A stretch of 64,000 nucleotides of DNA from Glaciecola sp. XM2. GTDB lineage: Bacteria; Pseudomonadota; Gammaproteobacteria; Enterobacterales; Alteromonadaceae. Where the stretch lies: assembly GCF_018595715.1 (NCBI RefSeq), contig NZ_JAHEOJ010000025.1, positions 128,300 to 192,299 of the forward strand. Direction: 5' to 3'. The notes below the pieces were generated by a model that searched no databases, was not told the origin of the DNA, and saw only the letters and a list, made by a program, of their open reading frames with translations. This document shows positions 55,529-62,669 of this stretch, piece after piece. Made by a program: the position numbers and the translations under genes. Position 1 is the stretch's first letter; each line of letters starts with the position of its first letter.

Positions 55529-55608
55529 TCGATACGTCCATGGCCAAGAACAGATATGGTGCTATATAAAGCGGGGGTAGCTTGACGGGTCATCTCTTCG
55601 CTTTTCAT
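55525..55608 (-). CDS. 27-residue coupled leader ORF before the sheath gene
   Basis: A short frame starts at ATG 55608, has AAGG 9 nt upstream, and ends in a TGA that overlaps the sheath ATG (ATGA). It encodes MKSEEMTRQATPALYSTISV and seven further residues. I recognise no family. Either it is a small component or a leader whose translation controls the sheath gene. The ribosome site and overlap support it, but the length is short. Confidence 0.45.
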   Translation of the reverse strand: MKSEEMTRQATPALYSTISVLGHGRIE

Positions 55609-55868
55609 AAGCTTGGCCTTAATAGGGTTTGTTGTAGTTTGACTAACCGCTTATTAATACATAACAAACTCATTAGTCATCTATTGTGACAAACTCGCGA
55701 CTCGCGACACAGAAGATACAATTAAGCTAACACAACGATATATGTGCCACAACATTTTCGCGACGGACTAGTCATCGCCACATATCATTGCAGTTTGCGC
55801 GCTAAACACTATACTTTTGCCACCGCTTGTAATATCCATGAAGCTTTTTTATAAGAACTGGTCACCAC
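55609..55868. promoter_or_regulatory. Divergent promoter region of the contractile cassette
   Basis: These 260 nt separate the cassette (minus) from the lipoprotein hydrolase gene (plus). I see a 7-bp inverted repeat, TGACTAA (55640-55646) and TTAGTCA (55673-55679), with an AT-rich 26-nt spacer, about 30-70 nt upstream of the 27-residue ORF, which could be an operator. A directly repeated CTCGCGA lies near 55694-55707. Apart from that I see no gene. Confidence 0.4.
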
Positions 55869-57581
55869 ATGAAACACCAACCGTCATTTCAGCGCGCACT
55901 AAAACGCATCACTATTTTAGCCATGACGTATTTATTGTTTAGCTGCGCAAGTGCTGAGTTTATTGACCTGGGGGATGCGCCACAAGTGAACGTTGCGCCC
56001 GATACACAAACGGTGATCATTCAAACCTCTGGCCTGTTTGACGGCCTAGGCGACCTAGAGTTGTTAGCATTGTGCCAAGGTATGCCTGAGCGAGTTTATT
56101 CACAATTTGCTGCCAAACTTATGTGCTTTCAGAGCGTTCTTGCGCGCGCCAATTACGTCACAGAGCAACGGCAACAAGCCATTGGGTCGTTCAATCGCTT
56201 GCTCGCAGTAGCCATGACCGCCTATCAAGTACTCAGCCCTGAAGAGCAAGCGTTTGGCGATTTACGCATCAGATTGAATAACAACATTAATGGGTACGAT
56301 ACCTTTTATCAGGTTGAAAACATGCGTTCACGAGACCCGCGTTTGCCTATTCAAATCGACGGTGAGCTGGGGTTGCCATTGGTGGCCTATCGCACAAATT
56401 TAGGCAGCATTGCTGATAAACATTATCCTGCAGAGGGCTTGTTTCATGCTGTTAGCCTGACACTTGAGACGGTGGAGTTTGGGGATGAAGCGATAGAAAT
56501 AAATTTGCGCTTAATCAGCAACAATAAAGAGAACATTATCGTTGAGACGCAGCCGTATGCCCTTCGCTTTAGCCCTAATGCGGCTTATCTCCTATTGATT
56601 GAAAACGCCACATTGGACGATTTGAAGTTTACCGGCCTTATCAACCCTGCTGCGGTAGAGGCCAGAATGGGCGTGTTTGCCATCACCCCCATCGAAGCCC
56701 ACAAAACACCTGTTTTAATGATTCACGGGCTCAACTCAGACCCGCTTGTATGGCGGTATATCACCAACGATATTTTAAACACGCCTGAACTTAATGATAG
56801 GTTTATGGTGCTACATGCATTTTACGGTAGCGGCAGCCCGCCATTTTACAATGCCATGCGCATTCGTCGAGAAATGGACCATTTCATCTCGTATCATAAT
56901 ATTGAAACCGATAACAAAAGCCTTGTTGTGCTTGGGCATAGCATGGGCGGCATTATTGGCAATACGATTGTCTCCGATTCTAGCTATGCTCTGTGGGATG
57001 CGACATTTAAGTTAAGACCTGAAGACATCAACAGTGAGCTAACGAGAGAAGTGCAAGACGTGTTTATGTTTAGGCCCAAATTTGATTACAATCAAATTTA
57101 TTTTATTGATACGCCTCACCGCGGCTCTCAAACGGCTAAGTCCTTTGTCGGGCGGGTGGGCTCGGCGCTCGTTACCCTCCCGCAAAATGTCGTGGATTTG
57201 TTTGCAATGTTCATCGATGAGGTGGGTATTGAAAACTTGTCTGAGCGCATGCTTCCGTTTTTAGGCAATCGCACAGCAAATAGCGTTGAAGTGCTTCGTC
57301 CGCAGCACCCGCTCATGGAAGTCCTCGCCGACTTACCCATTAAAGGAGATGCTTTTTCAATTATTGGCTCAAATGGCGATTTGAGCTGCGAATCAGAATT
57401 CCAATGTATGCAAATTACCGATGGTGTGGTCGATTATGTGAGTGCCTTGCATCCGCAAAGCAAGTACCGATTGATAGTGCCATCTCGCCATGATTCCTAT
57501 CAAAATCAAGACGCCATTACCTTTATTTTAGAATCCCTGAAAAGTAAGCCTTCACTTACACCTCAGGCATCGTTTCAATGA
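55869..57581 (+). CDS. Alpha/beta hydrolase lipoprotein
   Basis: The 570-residue protein has a signal peptide with LLFSC lipobox (Cys26). After a long N-terminal part (about 30-270) of unclear fold it has an alpha/beta-hydrolase domain (about 280-560): IHGLNSDPLVWRYI (oxyanion region), VVLGHSMGGIIGN (nucleophile elbow with Ser), IDTPHRGSQTAKS and VPSRHDSYQNQDA with the probable catalytic His. Similar proteins are esterases or lipases on the outer membrane. Substrate unknown. It overlaps the convergent acyltransferase by 7 nt. Confidence 0.85.
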   Translation: MKHQPSFQRALKRITILAMTYLLFSCASAEFIDLGDAPQVNVAPDTQTVIIQTSGLFDGLGDLELLALCQGMPERVYSQFAAKLMCFQSVLARANYVTEQRQQAIGSFNRLLAVAMTAYQVLSPEEQAFGDLRIRLNNNINGYDTFYQVENMRSRDPRLPIQIDGELGLPLVAYRTNLGSIADKHYPAEGLFHAVSLTLETVEFGDEAIEINLRLISNNKENIIVETQPYALRFSPNAAYLLLIENATLDDLKFTGLINPAAVEARMGVFAITPIEAHKTPVLMIHGLNSDPLVWRYITNDILNTPELNDRFMVLHAFYGSGSPPFYNAMRIRREMDHFISYHNIETDNKSLVVLGHSMGGIIGNTIVSDSSYALWDATFKLRPEDINSELTREVQDVFMFRPKFDYNQIYFIDTPHRGSQTAKSFVGRVGSALVTLPQNVVDLFAMFIDEVGIENLSERMLPFLGNRTANSVEVLRPQHPLMEVLADLPIKGDAFSIIGSNGDLSCESEFQCMQITDGVVDYVSALHPQSKYRLIVPSRHDSYQNQDAITFILESLKSKPSLTPQASFQ

Positions 57582-59284
57582 GATCGGCCTAAATACCTGG
57601 CGCGTTTCTTTTCTTTGATTTTTGTGATGTCGACAACCACCAACCCATCAATGCAGTCTTGAAAGTCTGGGTCAATGTTAAAGGCACTAAAACTCACTCC
57701 GCCTTGCACACATAATTCTGCATATTGTTTGTATAAGGTGGGAAGCGTGACGTTTAAGTTCGCTAGTTGCGCTTTGAGCACTTGCATGCCTTCATCATAC
57801 GTTACATCGTTAAATAAATGATGTTGCTGTGCACTGCCACAATAGGGTGTTTTTGCTAACGCGAGGGTTTGCTCAGCAGGAAAATAATGCAAAAAGAAAC
57901 TCGTAATCAACTCTGTCGCAGCTGCCGGCAGCGCACCGCTTAGGGTAACTGGACCAAACAAATAGCGATACTGTGGATGTTTTCTTAAAAAAGCGCCTAT
58001 CCCCATCCATAGGTAATCTAAGCTTCGCTTACCCCAATATTTTTGCTGCACAAAACTGCGACCTAACTCCAAGCCCGCATTCAAATAGGGCTGCATCGCA
58101 TCGGTATAATTGAACAAGGTTGACGAATACAACGTCGTACTAGGGTCATTTGCATGCTTAGCGTCACCAAAACGATATGCACCTGCGATTTCCAAATCTT
58201 TTTCATCCCACAAAATAAGGTGAATATAGTGTTTATCAAACTTATCAACGTCACGGCGCTTGTTACTGCCCTCGCCAACTGCGCGAAACGTTAATTCACG
58301 CAAGCGACCTAACTCACGCATGATGGGGGAGCTGTGGGTATAGCGGTACAAATAAATACACTTGCCATCTTGGGTGCGACCAAGCAACTCACATTCTGCG
58401 TTAAGCGCTTTTAATAAGGCTCGACGCTCTTCAGGTAAGGCTATGGCGCATTGGGTTTGAAAGAGAGGCGTTTTGTTTTTTGCTACTCTATAAAGGTGCT
58501 TTTTAAACAAATTCACCTGCACTTTTATGGGCAATGACATGCCTGAAAATGCTGAATATGGAATAAGGTCGCCAATTTTTACACGAATGCTTTTGTCTTT
58601 TTGATGGAACATTTCCTTAACTAAAAGCGCGGTCGCGGCTGGCTTAAACAACATCGATACCCCATAAAATAGCGGAGAATTTTTTGCGTCAATGTAAATT
58701 GGCAAAATAGGGCATTGATTGTTCCTTGCCATGTTAAGAAACCCCTTATGCCATTTAGTATCGCGCACTCCTTGTGGGCGCAAGCGTGATACTTCTCCCG
58801 ATGGAAAGATGAGTAACGCTCCGTCGTTTTGTAAATGGGTGTTGATGTGCTTAAGGTTTTGCTTAGGCGTATTGCCACTCATGTTGTTAACCGGCAGAAG
58901 CACTTCGTGAAGAGGTTGAATGGACATCAGCATGCTATTGGCTACCACTTTTACGTCACTGCGAATCTCTCTAATGCATTTAAGTAGGGCTAAACCATCT
59001 AATGAGCCAATAGGATGGTTCGCGATAATCACCACTTTACCCGCCTCTGGAATGCGCTCTCTGTGGTGATCGGCAACAGAATAGCTAAATGAAAAATACT
59101 CTAACACTTGCTCAACAAAATCAAAGCCGCTTAAATGAGGATACTCACTCTCAAAGGCGTTGATTTGTTGCTCGCATAATAAACGTTTAAGTAAAGCAGA
59201 AGCGGGCTTTTTCAATAGCTTATGATTTGCAACGGACGGAAAATGGTCGTGCAGTACTTGTTGTGTATCTAACATAAAGGCCAC
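57575..59284 (-). CDS. Bifunctional acyltransferase, OlsF-like (PlsC domain plus GNAT-type N-acyltransferase)
   Basis: The 569-residue protein has an N-terminal lysophospholipid acyltransferase domain (about 60-280) with IIANHPIGSLDGLALLK (HX4D: His and Asp), LIFPSGEVSR (motif III) and LPIYIDAK, and a C-terminal GNAT-like domain (about 290-560) with RELGRLRELTFRAVGEGSN, YRYLFGPVTLSG and ELGRSFVQQKYWGKRSLDYLW, as in OlsB-type N-acyl-amino-acid synthases. OlsF proteins of this architecture make ornithine-containing lipids. The amino acid used here cannot be told. Such lipids replace phospholipids under phosphate limitation in marine bacteria. Confidence 0.85.
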   Translation of the reverse strand: MAFMLDTQQVLHDHFPSVANHKLLKKPASALLKRLLCEQQINAFESEYPHLSGFDFVEQVLEYFSFSYSVADHHRERIPEAGKVVIIANHPIGSLDGLALLKCIREIRSDVKVVANSMLMSIQPLHEVLLPVNNMSGNTPKQNLKHINTHLQNDGALLIFPSGEVSRLRPQGVRDTKWHKGFLNMARNNQCPILPIYIDAKNSPLFYGVSMLFKPAATALLVKEMFHQKDKSIRVKIGDLIPYSAFSGMSLPIKVQVNLFKKHLYRVAKNKTPLFQTQCAIALPEERRALLKALNAECELLGRTQDGKCIYLYRYTHSSPIMRELGRLRELTFRAVGEGSNKRRDVDKFDKHYIHLILWDEKDLEIAGAYRFGDAKHANDPSTTLYSSTLFNYTDAMQPYLNAGLELGRSFVQQKYWGKRSLDYLWMGIGAFLRKHPQYRYLFGPVTLSGALPAAATELITSFFLHYFPAEQTLALAKTPYCGSAQQHHLFNDVTYDEGMQVLKAQLANLNVTLPTLYKQYAELCVQGGVSFSAFNIDPDFQDCIDGLVVVDITKIKEKKRARYLGRSH

Positions 59285-59426
59285 TCTTTAAAGTGCTACT
59301 TCAAACCTAGTGAGAATAAAATCAAGGGATGACAAGCACATGACTATTGAGTGACAATGTCGTGACAGATATCAAGGCAATCGACCTACTCATCCTTACC
59401 AATTTATATAGGAGCTTTTTACCTCG

Positions 59427-60170
59427 ATGAGCAAAACTCAGTGGGAGCCTAAGCAATATAACCATGTCGCGGATTTTGTGGCCAGACTTGGTGAGCCATT
59501 GCTTGAGTTGTTAGCGCCGAAGACAAGCGACCATGTGCTAGATGTTGGTTGCGGAGATGGCAAACTTACTGAAAAGTTAGTGCCACTTTGTGCTCATGTT
59601 GTTGGTATTGACGCGAGTGCACAAATGGTCGGTGCAGCTCGGCAAATCAATATCGATGCACATGTAAAAGACGCCGAACAACTTGATTTCAATGAACAGT
59701 TTGACCGCATTATATCTAATGCTGCCCTTCACTGGATGCTCTGCCCTGAAAGCGTCATCGACTCAATTCACCGAGCATTGAAACCACGAGGGGTGTTTGT
59801 TGCAGAGTTTGGTGGAATGGGTAATGCTCAGTCTATAGTGGACGCGCTGACAAGTTCCTTACGCAAACGTAACATCCCGTTTGACAACCCATGGTATTTT
59901 CCAAGCGACGCTGAATACAAAGCGCTGTTAGAAAAGCACGGATTTGAAGTTAACTACATAGAATTGTTCGACCGACTCACGCCGCTGCCTCAGCACCTGC
60001 ACGATTGGGTCCTAACGTTCGGACAGTCGTTTTTAGAATGCGCTAGCGAAGCACAAAAACAGGCTATCTTGGAAGAAGTTGCGGCACAAGTCGCACCGGG
60101 TCTACTTATCAACGGTCAGTGGCATGTCGACTATGTAAGGCTAAGATTAAAAGCAGTTAAGCGTAAGTAA
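59427..60170 (+). CDS. Class I SAM-dependent methyltransferase
   Basis: The 247-residue protein has the Rossmann AdoMet-binding core: VLDVGCGDGKLTEKL (motif I, about 38-52), HVVGIDAS (motif II), DRIISNAALHWM (motif IV) and ALKPRGVFVAEFGG (motif V). The C-terminal part (about 160-247) is a helical cap. The HW in ALHWM and the general layout resemble trans-aconitate methyltransferase (Tam) and BioC-like proteins, so a small carboxylic acid is possible. There is a GAGC element before the ATG. It is convergent with the amidase gene. Confidence 0.85.
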   Translation: MSKTQWEPKQYNHVADFVARLGEPLLELLAPKTSDHVLDVGCGDGKLTEKLVPLCAHVVGIDASAQMVGAARQINIDAHVKDAEQLDFNEQFDRIISNAALHWMLCPESVIDSIHRALKPRGVFVAEFGGMGNAQSIVDALTSSLRKRNIPFDNPWYFPSDAEYKALLEKHGFEVNYIELFDRLTPLPQHLHDWVLTFGQSFLECASEAQKQAILEEVAAQVAPGLLINGQWHVDYVRLRLKAVKRK

Positions 60171-60182
60171 GCGTTTATTTAG

Positions 60183-60800
60183 TCATAGTGTTTCAAAATA
60201 GCTTAGCACTTCACTTAAGTTGATCACTTGCGCATATTTTGCATGCATGTCGTGCAGGCTCATATCATGGGCATGTTGATTACGATCACCGCATGCTTGA
60301 GGTACCACTGCACACAAAAAGTTATGCTGTAAACCATCCACGCAGGTGGCTCGCACGCAGCCGGAGGTAGTTAGGCCGGTGATAATCAGCGAATCGACGC
60401 GTAATGCCTTTAACTTGTTGTACAAATTAGTACCAAAAAAGCCGCTAGGATGATGTTTTTCGATGATATTTTCAGCTGTTACAAAGGGTGACAGCTTGTC
60501 GTTGATATCAACCCAATGCGAGCCTCTTTGCAAGATGTTAAGCGCGGGGAGTCTCTGGCGAAACACACTGGCCTGAGTCTCATCATCGTATATAACCGTC
60601 GTGAAAAACATAGGAACATTATGGGCTTTAGCAGCTGCAAGCAAATCGTAGTTGGCCTGCACTTGCTCTTCAAAGTCACCACCCAAAGGGCTGTCGGGGC
60701 GGGTAAAGCCATAGCTAAAGTCAACCGAAATCACAGCTGGGCGTTTGCCCAACTGCAACTGTCCTATCACTAAGTCTTTTTCGCTTAACTCAACGCCCAT
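60183..60800 (-). CDS. Isochorismatase-family amidohydrolase (N-carbamoylsarcosine-amidase-like)
   Basis: The 205-residue cysteine hydrolase has the family catalytic residues: Asp in SVDFSYGF (about 28), a Lys in IEKHHPSGFFGTNL and the nucleophile Cys in TGLTTSGCVRATCVDGLQ (about 148). The STSGCVRAT-like sequence is typical of N-carbamoylsarcosine amidase. The ATG follows the hydantoinase B stop codon directly, so the enzymes should act in sequence: ring opening gives an N-carbamoyl amino acid and this enzyme removes the carbamoyl group as CO2 and ammonia. The exact substrate is inference. Confidence 0.87.
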   Translation of the reverse strand: MGVELSEKDLVIGQLQLGKRPAVISVDFSYGFTRPDSPLGGDFEEQVQANYDLLAAAKAHNVPMFFTTVIYDDETQASVFRQRLPALNILQRGSHWVDINDKLSPFVTAENIIEKHHPSGFFGTNLYNKLKALRVDSLIITGLTTSGCVRATCVDGLQHNFLCAVVPQACGDRNQHAHDMSLHDMHAKYAQVINLSEVLSYFETL

Positions 60801-62651
60801 TTAAAACTCAGGCGTTTGCGGTGCTGGTAGATTAGTTTCTGCCATGCTGCGGGCTTTGATATCGGCGATGTCGCCACCAAAATCGAATAAGCTCACATCG
60901 CCCCGTTTTTCTGCCATTTCAGCGCGTAGTGCTTGTGTAGCATCAGTATCCACTGCCATAGAGTCATTGATTACCACACCGTATGCTTTCGCACCTTCAA
61001 CCGTTACCAAAGAACGATTAATATCGTCTAAGACCAATTGCGGGTCACGGGCTAGTGGGTCTCCCCAACCTCCGCCGCCCCATGTATTGAAGTATAAGAT
61101 GTCGCCTTTTTTCACTTCTATACCCTCACACTTAGCAGGTAAGGTGGTTTGGGTACCATCTGCACGTTCTAGTAGTTTCGTTGAGCGTAAGCCCGGTGCA
61201 CCGCCATTTACGCCCCACGGATAGGTAAGCCATCTATCATCATGGATAGCAATTTGCCCATCGTTTAAGAAACGATAACCCACCGTTAATCCATTTCCGC
61301 CTCTGTGCAGGCCCGCGCCGCCAGAATCTGGAATGGTGGCATAGGTTTCAACCCGCAGTGGGAAGTAAGCCTCAATAAATTCATTTGGAACATTAGTAAA
61401 GCCCGGCCATAGCGAGTGGCCGTCAGGACCATCCCCTGCAGGACGCCCAGGAATGCCACCAAAGCCGATTTGAAACAGCTGGAACCATTCACCGTTATCG
61501 TCATAACCTGAATAAAACAAATGAGGCGAATCTGAGAAACCTGCAGCGTTCATAGCCTCTGGCGCCCCTTGCCCAAGCAACCCGCCCATCACATCAAAGA
61601 TACGACCAAGCGCATGCGTTCTGCCTGAAAGTGCAGCCGGATAGTTAGGTTTTAATAAACTGCCTTGTGGAATACGCACGTCAACAAGATCATAGAAACC
61701 GTCATTAAATAGGATCTGCGGATCCACCAAGTTGATAGTAAAAGAGCCAAAAAACATCTTAAACATTTCTTCGTTAAGATAGAAGTTAATGGAGCTTTTT
61801 GCTTGAGGATCAGTGCCTTCAAAATCAAAAATAGCCTTTGGCCCTTCTCGCCACATTTTACAGCGAATTTTGTAAGGTCCTTTACCCACACCGTCATCAC
61901 ACAAGTAGTCTTCAAACACGCGCGGCTCTTCTGGCACCAGCATATTGATAATCGCAGACATCGCCGTATGATTTCTCTCCAACATGATTTCCATGGTTGA
62001 ATAAAAAATATCATCACCAAAACGATCAGCAATTTCAATAACCCGCTTGGAGGCAGTGTTACACGCAGCCACCAAAGCATTTAAATCGAAACGATTCCAC
62101 TGAGGTGTGCGTACGTTATGCAAAATAAGCTCAAGTAGGTCTTTTTGTAACACGCCCTTTTTATACAGCTTAGTAGGCGGAATACGAATACCCTCTTGGA
62201 AAATTGTTTCGGCTTTGATGGGGATTGAGCCTGGCACCATGCCACCATTATCTGACATGTGACCGAACATTGCTGACCATGCGATATGGCGCCCTTCTCT
62301 GAAAATTGGAACGATAACAATCCAATCCGGTAAATGAGAAACAGCCGCATTACACATGTATGGGTCGTTTGTTAACAGTACGTCGCCTTCTTCCACCTGA
62401 CCGGAAAATGCGTCCATAAATCCGTGAATGAACGAGCCAAACTGCCCTACGACCATTTTGCCGTCTTTGTTGGCAATCATCGGGAAGCAATCGCCTTGCT
62501 CGCGAATACCTGGGCTCATTGCGGTTCTAAATAACACCGCGTCCATCTCTTCACGAGCATTTTTTAGGGCATTTTCAATAATATCAACGGTTACGGTATC
62601 TACGTCTACACGATTTAGCGCAGCATTGTTTGTTTCAATAATTTTATTCAT
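60801..62651 (-). CDS. hyuB: N-methylhydantoinase / hydantoin utilisation protein B
   Basis: The 616-residue protein is a full-length HyuB/oxoprolinase beta-type subunit: IIENALKNAREEMDAVLFRTAMSP and REQGDCFPMI at the start, DVLLTNDPYMCNAAVSHLPDW, FDFEGTDPQAKSSIN, RTHALGRIFDVMGGLLGQGAPE, and GSGGAGLHRGGNG-like DSGGAGLHRGGNGLTV near the end. Together with HyuA it forms an ATP-dependent hydrolase of cyclic imides such as N-methylhydantoin or 5-oxoproline. The start is ATG 62651 with AGGAGA upstream rather than the ATG at 62669. hyuA ends 18 nt before it. Confidence 0.95.
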   Translation of the reverse strand: MNKIIETNNAALNRVDVDTVTVDIIENALKNAREEMDAVLFRTAMSPGIREQGDCFPMIANKDGKMVVGQFGSFIHGFMDAFSGQVEEGDVLLTNDPYMCNAAVSHLPDWIVIVPIFREGRHIAWSAMFGHMSDNGGMVPGSIPIKAETIFQEGIRIPPTKLYKKGVLQKDLLELILHNVRTPQWNRFDLNALVAACNTASKRVIEIADRFGDDIFYSTMEIMLERNHTAMSAIINMLVPEEPRVFEDYLCDDGVGKGPYKIRCKMWREGPKAIFDFEGTDPQAKSSINFYLNEEMFKMFFGSFTINLVDPQILFNDGFYDLVDVRIPQGSLLKPNYPAALSGRTHALGRIFDVMGGLLGQGAPEAMNAAGFSDSPHLFYSGYDDNGEWFQLFQIGFGGIPGRPAGDGPDGHSLWPGFTNVPNEFIEAYFPLRVETYATIPDSGGAGLHRGGNGLTVGYRFLNDGQIAIHDDRWLTYPWGVNGGAPGLRSTKLLERADGTQTTLPAKCEGIEVKKGDILYFNTWGGGGWGDPLARDPQLVLDDINRSLVTVEGAKAYGVVINDSMAVDTDATQALRAEMAEKRGDVSLFDFGGDIADIKARSMAETNLPAPQTPEF

Positions 62652-62669
62652 TGTCTTCTCCTGCAACAT

